Assembly (NCBI GenBank): GCA_036365455.1
Contig: JAWQUS010000020.1
Coordinates: forward strand, 2,205,001 to 2,269,000
DNA from: Macrosoma leucophasiata
Taxonomy: Eukaryota; Arthropoda; Insecta; Lepidoptera; Hedylidae
Direction: 5' to 3'
DNA length: 64,000 nucleotides
In this document: piece by piece, positions 31,766 to 42,700 of the stretch
Layout: every line of letters begins with the position of its first letter
Numbering within the stretch: position 1 is the first letter of the stretch
The notes under the pieces: model-generated
The model's database searches: none
What the model was told of the DNA's origin: nothing
What the model saw: the letters and a program-made list of their open reading frames with translations, nothing else
Translations under genes and position numbers: made by a program

Positions 31766-32632
31766 GAAGGTAGAGCTCCAGTGACGGAGCTCGCGGGCGT
31801 AGGCAACCCCACATTGCCTAATATACTTGCCGCTAAGGGGCCATCCATAAATTACGTCACACGAATTTCGGGACTTTTGGACCCCTCCCCCCGTCCTTGT
31901 CACAGGTTGTCACATTTTTATAAGCCCCCCCCTCCTTATGTGACGTCACATATTTTTAAAATTTATTCATGTACTCAAAAATAATCGAGAGAAAACAGCT
32001 TTTTCCATTTTTTGCTTATTTTGACTGTCACTAAACAATAGGAACGTATTGAAGTCACTGCGCCGGCGCATGTGGCAGTACTTGTCGCAGGTCTCGCTAA
32101 CAACCGACGCGCGGAACGGTAGAAAAGCGAGCGAGCACTCGCAGACGACTTAAACCTATTTAAACCCTTACCATTCAAAATTCTTGTGAAGTTGAGTCTC
32201 ACTCGAATCAATAAATATAGTGAATTATTGATAAATATAGATCAAGTTCGTAGATTTTTAGAGTTTTTTATTCACATCTAGATTTCACGTTTCAGTATTT
32301 TAAATTTTAACATGTGACGTCACAAAACTTTCGACCCCTCCTGCCCCTTGTCACACATTGTCACATTTCGGTGATACCCTCCCTCCCCATTTACGTGTGA
32401 CGTAATTTATGGATGGCCCCTAAATGGTAGTGTTCAGCACTATCGTGTTCCGGTCAGGTGGTAATGGACGGCCATGTAATTCTCGGCATAGAGGCATAAC
32501 ACCTTGGGCCTCAGGAGTGGTAACGCATCTGCACTTTGACCTTGGTCTTTGTGTAAGTGTCTAAAGGCTGCAGTCATCACTTAACATCAATGTGAACTGC
32601 ATGCTTGTTTACCACTTCCATTACATTAAAAA
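31766..32632 (+). mobile_element. SINE-like family A, split by a MITE
   Basis: The 5' part (GGTAGAGCTCCAGTGACGG to CTTGCCGCTAA, 31766-31836) and the 3' part (ATGGTAGTGTTCAGCACTAT to poly-A, 32424-32632) make one complete forward family A copy. The interruption is the 584-bp element at 31837-32420. Confidence 0.85.
31837..32420. mobile_element. Harbinger-like MITE, 27-bp perfect TIRs
   Basis: GGGGCCATCCATAAATTACG plus TCACACG at the left end is the exact reverse complement of the right end. TAA is duplicated on both sides (31834-31836 and 32421-32423), and the other family A copies contain a single TAA at this position, which confirms the insertion. GTGACGTCAC palindromes occur inside at about 31939 and 32314. 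The interior (32000-32280) has no transposase. The 3-bp TAA duplication fits PIF/Harbinger transposition. Confidence 0.88.
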
Positions 32633-33261
32633 AAATCTGTATGAAACCAGGGGGCAGCCTTACCGCCTAACTCTAATTCTTTCGTGATGCTTTCGATTAT
32701 GACGTCGTCTTGTCAGTTTCGCACTAACTTTTGCCTGGAAGTGTTTTCGCGTCAGCAGCCTTGCCAATCCTGAAGCCTAAGGTGTTATGACTGTGCCGAA
32801 ATAATGATACTAACTTGTAACGCGTACATTCCAAAACTGATCTTTTATTTTGGACCCATTTAAATGAAACTTGAAACTATGTGCTTTCAAATAAACTTTG
32901 TCATGAAAATCTTCCCACACACTCATATAAAATTTCCAACGATATAAAGGGGACATTCTGGCAATTAGCTGTGCGGCAGCCGTTATTCATCCATCCCCAT
33001 GTTTTATGCAGGATTTTTGCCCCGACACAGTTTATTTCCCTACGCTCGGGGTAAAATTATACATAACTTAGGAAAACTCATATGCGAGGGCTGTCTCGTT
33101 GATTTTACTGTTTACTGCTTTTTTTAAATATGTTTGTTGTCAATGGAAATATCCTGTGCTTATAATTTCATACTACGATTTCCGATGATGATTTATTTTA
33201 ATTTTCTATCTATTACTGTTGCTGTAGATAAACTCAAATTTTCCTGGTGTTAGAAACTTTC
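32633..33261. repeat. Intronic repeats, pair of 27.7 and 30.4 kb
   Basis: 32680-32790 resembles 27700-27780, and 32862-33100 resembles 30403-30682. The two families lie next to each other here but apart in their other locations. No coding potential. Confidence 0.5.
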
Positions 33262-33722
33262 TACAGTGACGGAGTTCCAGCATTATCAAATCTATTGGTC
33301 GCCAAATGGTAGTGATCAGCATTATCGTGTTTCTTAGATGGAAATGTATGGTGTCGTAATAACTATCACAGAGAGGTAACACCTTTCGATGACCCGGTTA
33401 GTCCAGCGGTGTGAGATGACCGTTTGATTCGAAGGGTTCGATACATGCACCGGGACAAATATTTGTATGGCCTACAGATATTTGTTTCGGGTCTGGGTGT
33501 TTGTGTTTGTGTTGTATGTGTAAAACGGCATCCACGACACAGATTTATACCTATTGTAAGACTGTGAGTGTAAGAGTAAAAAAAAAGAAAAACAATAAGG
33601 TTTCAGGGGTGCCAAGCATCTGCATTTTGACCTTGGTTTTTTGTGTAGATTTTTAGGCTGCAATCACAACTTAACACCTACGTGAACTGCATGCTTGTTT
33701 GTCATCTTCGCTACATAAAAAA
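33262..33722 (+). mobile_element. SINE-like family A, split by SINE B
   Basis: A diverged forward family A copy: 5' part at 33262-33390 (AGTGACGGAGTTCCAGC, ATTATCGTGTTTCTTAGATG) and 3' part at 33595-33722 (CATCTGCATTTTGACCTTGG, GAACTGCATGCTTGTTTG, poly-A). The family B SINE sits between the two parts. Confidence 0.75.
33391..33590 (+). mobile_element. tRNA-derived SINE, family B, nested
   Basis: Starts GACCCGGTTAGTCCAGCGGT. The T-arm region is shortened (GAAGGGTTCGATACATGCAC), so the head is 66 instead of 73 nt. The body ATATTTGTATGGCCTACAG and the tail GAGTGTAAGAGTA with poly-A follow. Confidence 0.8.
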
Positions 33723-34279
33723 ATGTAGGTATCATATTCCAACCCTACAAGCTAATTTGACGAGGTCCGAACTACATTCGAAATTCAAATTTGCCGCCAC
33801 GTCTGATTCGGTCGCTCCCTAGCGAGGCTGTTATTTAGATCTGAAGTGGTGATTTTCAAATAGTTATATTATTAGTTTCCAGTATGGATATGAGGTCTGG
33901 GTTCTCAGTACGGGGCAACATTTAGAATTCCATTTCATTATAACATCGTGGAAGTTTTGATAGTAGTTTATATTCAGTAAAAGGCATAAAGCATAGAGCA
34001 ATACCGGAGAGGAGTAGCCATATGCAGGCTTTCCCCTCTATCAAAGTACATTCCCAAATGGGCCTATAGCCTGTCGCCTAGATGTTTAAATGTGTGCGTG
34101 AAATTGTTTCTGTATTTTGTTAAAGTCAAGATGTGAGTTTCGTAGTAATAGACGATTTTTGTAGTGTCGTGTGTGTCGCACGCATTTCCCCCCGCAAAAA
34201 ATAACAGTCTGTTTTGCATCGGTAATAAACGTAATGGCTACTCCCCTCCAGTCCGCCGCGGTCCGTGGCCCGTGTTGCT
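33723..34279. repeat. Repeat family E copy
   Basis: 33985-34070 (GCATAGAGCAATACCGGAGA, CAAATGGGCCTATAGCC) and 34085-34280 (reversed match to 12110-12190, then CTCCAGTCCGCCGCGGTCCG) belong to family E. The run from GGCTACTCCCCTCCAGTCCG through GTTGCTCTATGGCATAAAGC to GGGGAGTAGCC is partly self-complementary. Confidence 0.5.
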
Positions 34280-34409
34280 CTATGGCATAAAGCAACACCA
34301 AAGGGGAGTAGCCATATGCAGGCTTCCCCTCTGTCAAAGTACAAGCCCAAATAGGCCTATAGCCTACGTAATAGACATTTTTTCCCCCCGCAAAAAATGA
34401 CAGACTGTC

Positions 34410-35785
34410 TTGTGTAACGTTGTATTTTTTCTGGTTTTAAAAATGGTCACAACGCCATCTAGTTAATCACCGCCGTACTAGGTCAACATTATCAATAGTA
34501 TCACGTATTCCATACGACGCATAGTTTGATTACATAATTTATCTAATACTTATAATTTGTCTTAAAAATACAATTTCGATATTTCCAAATTAAATATTAG
34601 ATATAACGACAAGAACATAATTAAAATATTATTCGGTGAATTTAATTGGCATTGTGGCTGAAAGTCTAAAAAAGACACGAATCCAGGGCCGGTAAAGGGA
34701 AAGGTCTGAGAGGTTATTAGACGTCATTCGTCATTTGATTTTTCTCTGTCCAACTAGTTAGTGGTGACACACTCGAAATTATGTAAAAGGTTGAAGCCTA
34801 GAATATTTTGGCCATCATGGCCTAAATGCCTATTCAATAGGTATTTTTATCACCAATTGAGGTAAGATCTTCAAGAATCTTTGGATATTTTCTCGTTCAC
34901 ATGTCGATTTGAGAAATGGCGTGATGACTTCATGTTGGGTTGTTTGTTGCAGCCAGTTTCCCTAATTTTGGGAGGAGATGGGATGCAGAGGCTTTATTCA
35001 GTTATGAAATGATAGCGAAAAGTCCTCGTAAGTAATAATTTCCACTTCCACAAGTTTTGTATAGGGAGGCTGTTTGATTCATGTTGAGTTTGGTACTAGA
35101 TTCTTCATGAACCAAACAGAGATAATGCAGATTGTAACCAGTGTGATTTTGTTTCAGATGCGGGTTTTTGTTATTTTATTTTTGTTCTTTATTTTTTATA
35201 TAGAATTCGTTTATATAGAATTCGTTTACTATTTCATGCGTAAATTTGTTCATTGGTTAGGTCATAATTTAGCATAGGGAATCCTCAACTTACCTTTTAA
35301 GTACGGATCATTGTTAGAATATTTTTTTCCTTCCCCAATGATGGTGTTAAATCTGACTGACCTCTGGATGCGGGGTGTGACCGGTTACCCTGAAGCCTAG
35401 TGGAGTAGAGAATACTGGACTCCTCCGAAGCTGGCTACAAAGGTACCATCTCAAGGATTTGTAGAAAGGATTAGGGTTACCGGCATTACCATGCCCGGGG
35501 ACAGGTAATAAAGTAAGGTAAATATATTAAATTAAATGAATAAAGGAGCAGTAATCGTCACCACTCGAACCATTTCATATTCACGACCCTGTTTTCTTGA
35601 TAGTTTGTTACTGGATCACATTGGTAAAAACATGTAATAGGAATTAGTAAGTTACAATTTAATAACATAGGTTAAATAAATAAATATCAGTGTACCAAAC
35701 AAACAGTTTTTTATTCAACTCGTTCATTTACAGAACGGGGTTTCAGTCTTGATAATATTCTGAGAGTCCGGCTCGCAGCCCTCTT
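34410..35785. other. Unique to left duplication unit, no gene seen
   Basis: No repeat family or exon recognised. A 67-codon frame at 35074-35277 is F/L/I-rich and contains a tandem EFVYIEFVY word from a small DNA repeat; I do not regard it as a gene. Confidence 0.4.
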
Positions 35786-36395
35786 TCACTTGCATCGGTA
35801 ATAAACGCTAAGGCTACTCCCTTCCAGTCCGCCGCGGGCGGTGGCCCGTGTGCGGACTCGGGTTCTGCACAGTTAACGAATTTCCTATGTTACCATTAAC
35901 TCCATAGACTTCTCTTTTAAGTTTTTACGTAACCAAAGTGGCAAACAAGCATGCAGTTCACATGGATGTTAAGTGATGACTGCAGCTTATAGACATCTAC
36001 ACAGAAAGAAAGAAAAAAGCAAGTACCAAGTATAAATGTGATTTTTTTAAATTACATTTTATTGATACATTCAAAAACGTTAACCTACATTAGGCGTGCT
36101 TGATGCTTCGTAGGATTCTCTGTTGCAGTAGGTATAGGTAAACTGCATTGGATTCTAAATTCGATTGGTAGAAAAAGATTCACAAAGGAAAGGCCCCTTT
36201 TCCTTGTAAATCTTTTCCTACCAATTCCTACCAATTCCGTCCAAGTCCGTCAGGAGCCCCAAGCTCTAGTTGTCCCAAAATGAAATGGTTTAAAAGCTCT
36301 TAGAAACAAAAAAAAATTAATAGAATAAAAATTATTGTCCAGTTGCCTTGCGCGCTCGCCCTCCACCCTATCAGCCCCGAACACATCCCGAATGC

Positions 36396-36465
36396 AGCAA
36401 GGGTGCCGATATTCCCGGAGAACGAGGGGAGCTCCTCGTTCTCCGGGAATAGCTGCACCCTTGCT
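36396..36465. repeat. 70-bp imperfect hairpin
   Basis: AGCAAGGGTGCCGATATTCC, CGGAGAACGAGG is mirrored by CCTCGTTCTCCGGGAATAGC, TGCACCCTTGCT around a GGAGCT spacer. The arms are 32 nt with a small internal mismatch (CGAT against AGCT). It lies in the part missing from the right duplication unit. Confidence 0.8.
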
Positions 36466-36559
36466 CAAGGCCTGTATTACCACAAAATATCTGACACATC
36501 TACAAAATCTACATAGGTACATAAAAATTGGTAGATTTTGTACACTCTACAACTACTAG

Positions 36560-37276
36560 CCGGGACTGCAAGCCTTGGATTATCCCGAAATTCCCATTGG
36601 TATATTTTTAAGCATATAATAAATTTTACTCTGTTAAATTACATACGTAAATAAAATAATCGCCATCAGTGAGGATTTTTGAACAGTCCACAAAGCCTAA
36701 TTATGATCGAAATAGAAGTAATGGGGATTTGTGAAAAAAAAAAAGGTACTAAACTCCCCATTGATGAGCTTTGTCCAGTTTTGTCAATGGGAATTTGAGG
36801 ATAACCCTAAGCTGAGCTGTTGTTAGCCTACAATGCCTTACATAATTTAAAAAGTTAATTTGGACAACTCTGTTAGGTTCAATCACAAAAGAACAGACTT
36901 GTTACTCCACTAGATAAAGAACAAATTAAATTGATCAAAGACTAAGCAATCCGTAGACGCGACGACCGTAAAAGTAACAATGTAATTGTCCGCAATCGCA
37001 TTCGTTTGAACAGACGGTGTCGTGCGCCAAATTAAAGAGAACTGTTAACGTTTTATAGGTATTAAAGTTCGTTTTATATCCTCATCGATATAACAGTACA
37101 TTAGATTAACTAATCTCTTTTTCACATAGTGAGTAACAGTAGCGTGTGATGTTACTGTTTTTTTATGGTTTTCTTAGGTTTTCGATAGCAAACAAAGCTA
37201 TTATTTTTATGGATGTATCTTTCGTAGATGGATTTAACTGTACGTTTCCTTATATCAATAATAGTAGGTACCTAAT
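36560..37276. other. Non-coding, no gene seen
   Basis: Intronic sequence without a recognisable gene or repeat family. Confidence 0.4.
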
Positions 37277-37610
37277 TTTTTAAAGTTAAACGCCGTCGAG
37301 ATGACATCATTGCGCAAGATCTGCGGTGTATCACTCACCGATCGCGTTCGTAATGAAGATGTAAGAAAGAGGCTTTGTGTGAATGATAGTATCGGTGTAA
37401 AAATGAAAAAAGGCATGCTCCGATGGTTCGGGCATATAGAAAGAATGTCGAATGAGCGAATGACTAAACAGATATACAATGCAAATGTGGATGTATGAAG
37501 AGAATGATTAATGGTAGACGAGGCACGAGAAGTTTGTCAGAACCGGGTTATCTGGCGCTCTACACTCTCTGCCTACCCCGTTAGGGACCTGGCGTGAAGA
37601 TACATACATA
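37277..37610 (+). pseudogene. LINE reverse transcriptase C-terminal fragment
   Basis: Forward frame 37301-37498 reads MTSLRKICGVSLTDRVRNED, then a GMLRWFGHIERM block and an ERMTKQIYNANV end, followed by a stop and further remnants (EARE, then a GTTATCTGGCGCTCTACAC tail). The LRxIxGVSxxDRxRNExxR and LRWxGHxxRM motifs are typical of the C-terminal region of endonuclease-containing LINE proteins in insects. The catalytic RT core is not present. Confidence 0.7.
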
Positions 37611-37639
37611 CCTAATTTTTTTTTAATCAAACTTTCATA

Positions 37640-38018
37640 ATTCATTACATTATTTTAGCCAAAAGATGGCTACTGCTGGATAAAGGTCTCCCCAAAGATT
37701 GCCACAGCGAACGGTGGTCATCAGGTCGTCGCGTCGGTTCCCTCGGTGGGGGATTGCCTATACTTCGTCTTCCGGTACGCGGTCGCTATTCGGTGGGCTA
37801 TTGCGGCTACTTTGGTTCTCATGCGGATCTCCTCATTTCTGATTCAATATCGCAGGGAACTCCGAGCATAGCTCTCTCGATTGCTCTCTGAATGACCTTG
37901 AGCCTTCTCATAAGACCCATGGCGAGCGACAACCAACCCAAGGCCATCTTTAAATGTATGTTATACGCCCTCGAAACCCTGCACTGAAACTCTACCACCA
38001 ATGGCAAACAGATAAATA
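37640..38018 (-). pseudogene. LINE C-terminal fragment, left duplicate
   Basis: On the minus strand, 37819-38007 contains a MGLMRRLKVIQRAIERAMLG block, the QRAMERAMLGVSL motif of LINE proteins that precedes the motif seen at 37301. Downstream bases 37650-37800 match LINE 3' sequence. The same piece is duplicated at 44430-44618, with one residue change seen (V-P-C to V-S-C). Confidence 0.65.
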
Positions 38019-38702
38019 TGTAGCAGCCACTAACAGCAGAAACGGTGACGAAATAGTTCCTAAAAGAACTGTTTCAGTACAGCACGCATTGACGCACAAG
38101 AGACAGGAAAGTTCTTAAAAGAACTATATGCTGTACAGATGACGTTCGACAGAGACAGGATGGTAGCTCTGAAAAGAGCTGTTAGAGCTCTTCATCTGCA
38201 ATCACGCTCTAACATCTTCAGTCTTCGACGTCTCCACTTCAATACTCACCGCACGACTTCAGATCCAGCTTGAACTCATAGCCACATCAGTCTACATCTT
38301 CGGCACGCGTCGTCAGCCGGCGAGCTCCCGCGACGCGTGCGTTCATCTTGCGAGCCCCGAGCGAAAGAGCGAGCCAGCGAGCGCCGCACATACTTATACT
38401 GGTGACTGGCGCATGCGCACTGGAGTTCACCGAACTTCGAACGTATCGCGCATGCGCGCATTGCTCCCGCGCTGACCTTGACCGATAAATCGACACGTGC
38501 CGGAAAAGAGACGGAAATTGAGATAGCATTATCAATTATCTAAAATCCTATTGGTTGTTAATTATTTATCTGTTATTTTATTGGTTTTTCATATTTTCCT
38601 TTTTTGTATAAATTGTGCTGTTTTTTGTGTAAAAATATATTCTACTACAACCTTCTGAAGAGTTTCATTATAATCAAGAACGAACACAAGTAGTCTTCAA
38701 CA
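38019..38702 (+). repeat. E2 5' LTR
   Basis: 684 bp, TGTAGCAGCC to TTCAACA. Three 16-bp inverted-repeat motifs (AGTTCCTAAAAGAACT, AGTTCTTAAAAGAACT, AGCTCTGAAAAGAGCT) lie at 38055, 38110 and 38165, exactly 55 bp apart. TTGTATAAATTG near 38604 is a TATA-like candidate. Confidence 0.93.
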
Positions 38703-38703
38703 G

Positions 38704-38721
38704 TGGTGACGCCGACGTGAT
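38704..38721 (+). promoter_or_regulatory. E2 primer-binding site (tRNA-Trp type)
   Basis: TGGTGACGCCGACGTGAT starts two bases after the 5' LTR. It matches the complement of a tRNA-Trp 3' end except for one base (G for C at position 8). tRNA-Trp priming is known in CsRn1/Kabuki elements. Confidence 0.75.
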
Positions 38722-38893
38722 ACCAAGGATCTCAAGAAAACCAGGCAAATCCCTGCCAGCCTGCCCAGCGACCTGCACACGTCAAACAAGGCGAAGCTCT
38801 GCCCGGCTGTACAGCGACTTACTGCATACAGCCTGCAAAGAAAAAAAAAGGAAGGCGAATCCCTGTCCGGCTGCCCATCCACACAACACCGTC

Positions 38894-39775
38894 ATGGAAC
38901 CCACCCAGCCACTCGTCCCAGGACGCCTCCACGAAGCCGCCACACCAACGACGTCTCACGCACCACACGCCGATGGCATAGCGCTGTCCATGCGCATACC
39001 CCCATTCTGGCGCGACAATCCACGGCTGTGGTACATAAATTTCGAGACCGCCACTGAAGACCTAAAAAGAAGTACCGCCCAGCTCACGCAGATGGTCCTC
39101 GTCCAGCTCGATAAAGGGGACGTTGAGCAGATCGCCGACATCCTCTGCAACACACCACGGGACGAGCAATATCAGGCCATCAAGAAGCGTCTGATCTCAG
39201 TTTATGAGGAATCAGATAGCCGGCAGCTACAAAAACTACTGGCTGAAATGGAGCTCGGTGACCAGAAGCCCACCCACCTACTACGACGTATGCGTATGCT
39301 AGCGAAGGACAAGGTCACCGACACAACGCTGCGCATGATGTGGACCAAACTCCTCCCAGCCCACGTCCGATCTGTCCTCGCCGTCAGCGAAACATTTCGC
39401 CACCAAACAACTCTAGAAGAGCTAGCTTTGCTCGCCGACACTATGCTCGAGCAAACCCACGATGTCGCCGCTATCTCCGTACAACCACCATCACCACCTA
39501 CCCCAGCACCAACCAGTCAAGCCGACACCCAATTCCTCATCGACGAGATCCGCAAGTTGACCATGGAAATAAACGAGCTAAAAACAAGACCGCCGTACCA
39601 CAATAACAACAACATGCACCGGTACCGCCAGCGCTCCCGCCAACGAAGCACCTCTCGTCAGCGTTCCCGGACGCCCACTGACTCTCCGGCACACTGTTAC
39701 TACCATCGACGCTTCGGTAGTCAAGCGAGACGATGCACTACACCATGTACCTACAAGCAACAGTCGGAAAACTAG
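38894..39775 (+). CDS. gag: E2 Gag protein
   Basis: 293 codons from the first in-frame ATG at 38894; the frame is open back to 38717 but has no upstream ATG. Near residue 35 a MRIPPFWRDNPRLWYINFET block matches the start of capsid domains in CsRn1-type Gag, followed by helical capsid sequence with RDEQYQAIKKRLI and LLRRMRMLA blocks to about residue 190. A Pro/Thr-rich linker follows, then an Arg/Ser-rich basic stretch near 245-265 (QRSRQRSTSRQRSRTP). A CYYHRRFGSQARRCTTPC knuckle of spacing C-x2-H-x9-C-x3-C lies near the end. The basic stretch and knuckle should bind element RNA. The frame ends TCG GAA AAC TAG and overlaps pol by 43 bp. Confidence 0.9.
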   Translation: MEPTQPLVPGRLHEAATPTTSHAPHADGIALSMRIPPFWRDNPRLWYINFETATEDLKRSTAQLTQMVLVQLDKGDVEQIADILCNTPRDEQYQAIKKRLISVYEESDSRQLQKLLAEMELGDQKPTHLLRRMRMLAKDKVTDTTLRMMWTKLLPAHVRSVLAVSETFRHQTTLEELALLADTMLEQTHDVAAISVQPPSPPTPAPTSQADTQFLIDEIRKLTMEINELKTRPPYHNNNNMHRYRQRSRQRSTSRQRSRTPTDSPAHCYYHRRFGSQARRCTTPCTYKQQSEN

Positions 39776-42700
39776 AACGAACGTTGGCAGAGGCGGATAC
39801 CGGCGTTCCCAACTCATCATACCGCCTATTCGTCCGTGGCCGGAAGACGAATTACTCCTTCTTGGTAGACACTGGGGCTAACATATCCGTGCTACCAAGG
39901 AAGCAAGGCCAGACACCAACGCCGCTCCCATTCAAGTTGTACGCAGCAAACAACACAACGATAAATACCTACGGAGAGAAAACGCTCGAACTTGACCTGA
40001 ATTTACGACGACCATACAAATGGAAATTCATCATCGCCGACGTGTCGAAACCGATACTTGGAGCCGACTTCCTCAACCACCATCAATTGATCGTAGACAT
40101 CAAACATCGAAGATTGATTGATGGCGTCACAAACCTACAAGTCGCCGCCCCACTAATGTCTACAAACATACCTACAATACGCAGTATCGACATCCGCGAG
40201 TCCTACCATGACATACTTGCGAAATACCCTGGCACTACGCGACTCACTTCAATGAATCTGAATTCGAAAATCAACGTCGAGCACTACATCGAAACCACCG
40301 GACAACCAGTACACTGCCGTGCCCGTCCGATACCTCCGCATCGATACGAAACCGTTCGAAAAGAATTTGAGAACATGATGCAACAAGGTCTATGTCGTCC
40401 CAGCAAGAGCCCATGGTCATCACCACTACATATAGTACCGAAGAAAAATGGAGATATAAGAGTGTGTGGTGACTATCGCCGCCTCAATACGATTACAACA
40501 CCCGATCGCTACCCAGTTCCCAGAATCAAGGACTTCACCTACCACCTCTCCGGAAAAAACGTATTTTCGACAATTGACCTGAACCGCGCATATGCCCAGA
40601 TCATAGTCCGAGAGCAAGATATCGAAAAAACCGCTATCATTACACCATTCGGTTTATTCGAATTCCCACGCATGTGTCCCGGCTTGAAGAACGCAGGCCA
40701 AACTTTTCAACGATACATACACGAAGTACTGCGTGGACTCGACTACGTTTTCCCGTTTATCGACGACGTCCTGATCGCCTCAACCAATGAAACGGAACAC
40801 CGAGAGCACCTCAACACCGTACTGTCACGATTGGAAGAAAACGGCATCACAATCAATCCCGCCAAGTGTGTTCTCGGTCAGCCGCAAGTCAAATTCCTCG
40901 GCTACATCGTGTCAAACGAAGGCATCAAACCACCTGAAGAAAAGGTCGAAGCCATCCTTAAATACACCAAGCCAAAGACAATCGAAGAACTACGACGCTT
41001 CCTCGGCATGCTGAACTTCTATCGCGATCACATACCTAACGCCGCTTTATTACAAGCTCCGCTGAACGCATACCTACACGATGCAAAGAAGCGCGATAAG
41101 ACAGTCATCGAGTGGACCGACGCCGCGAATCAAGCATTTGACGCATGTAAAGTCAGCATCAGTAACGCAGCTTTACTCGCTCACCCGTCTCACCACGCCA
41201 CTCTCGCAATATTCAGCGACGCCTCAGACAAGGCCGCAGGAGCAGTTCTTCAACAATACATAAACAACACATGGCAACCACTTGGATATTTTTCGAAGAA
41301 ATTTTCCGATGCGCAACAGAAGTACTCTACCTACGATCGCGAGTTACTAGCTATACATATGGCAGTTACTCACTTCCGTAAAATCTTCGAAGGGCGACCA
41401 CTCATCATTTTCACCGACCACAAACCGCTGACATTCGCGATGAACAAAACGCAGAGTAACACCGAGACGCCACGGCGAACGCGACAACTACTCTTCATCA
41501 GCGAATTCACCACGGATATCAGACACGTATCCGGATCAGAAAACGTTTGTGCCGACGCTCTCAGCCGCATCGAAGCCATATCCTGTCCATCATCCATCAA
41601 CTACGAAGAGATTGCAAAATCACAAGAAAAAGATCCGAGCATCCAACAATTAATGCAACAACCAAACCTATGCATTAAAAAAATCAGTATACCAAATACC
41701 AACATCGAACTATACTGCGACACCTCCACTACATACGTGCGACCGTACATACCTACCGAATATCGCCAAGAAGTATTCAACAGTATACACAATATAAGTC
41801 ATCCCGGAACGAGAACAACACGGAAACTTATTACGAGAAAATACTTTTGGCCGGCAATGAACAACGACATCGGAACGTGGACGAAGCAATGTATAAATTG
41901 CCAGAAAAGCAAAATACATCGTCACACCCACAGCGAGATCGGAACTTTCCCGCCAACCGAGCGATTCACTCACATTCACGCAGACATCGTAGGACCGCTA
42001 CCTACGACCGCTCAAGGACATCGCTACCTAGTAACAATGATCGACCGACACACCCGATGGCCCGAAGCTATACCTACTACCGACATCACCGCCGAAACAG
42101 TCGCCGAAGTTATATACAACAATTGGATTTGTCGATTTGGATGCCCTACAACAATAACTACGGATCAAGGAAGACAATTCGAGAGTAATTTGTTTACAAA
42201 CCTAATGAAAACAATGGGAGTAAACAGAATACGAACAACTCCGTATCACCCGCAGAGCAACGGAATCGTCGAAAGATGGCATCGCACGCTAAAATCATCT
42301 TTACGCGCCAAATTATCAGACGCGCGAAGTTCCTGGAATCAAACACTGCCGACCGTAATGTTCGGTTTACGCGCCGCTCTCCGCTCCGATAGTGACGTAA
42401 GCGCCGCCGAATTAACCTACGGACATAACCTACGTCTACCCAGCGATTTCTTCGAGGCAAGCACATCGACCACGCCTACATCAATGGACTACGGCTACGT
42501 GCAAAACCTACGAGAAATCATCGCGCAAAATCGATCGCAACAACGTAACGCACGAAACAATAAACACATTTTCGTTCATCAAGACCTACATACCTGCAGT
42601 CATGTGTTTATTAGAGTCGACGCGATACGCACACCGCTTCAAACACCCTATGAAGGTCCCTATAAGGTCGTAAATCGCACAGACAAAGTGTTTACGATCC

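Noticed and set aside
38276..38535. Minus-strand frames in both E2 LTRs (identical in each)
   Set aside because: Identity between LTRs is expected. The frames are antisense to the element and show no protein features.
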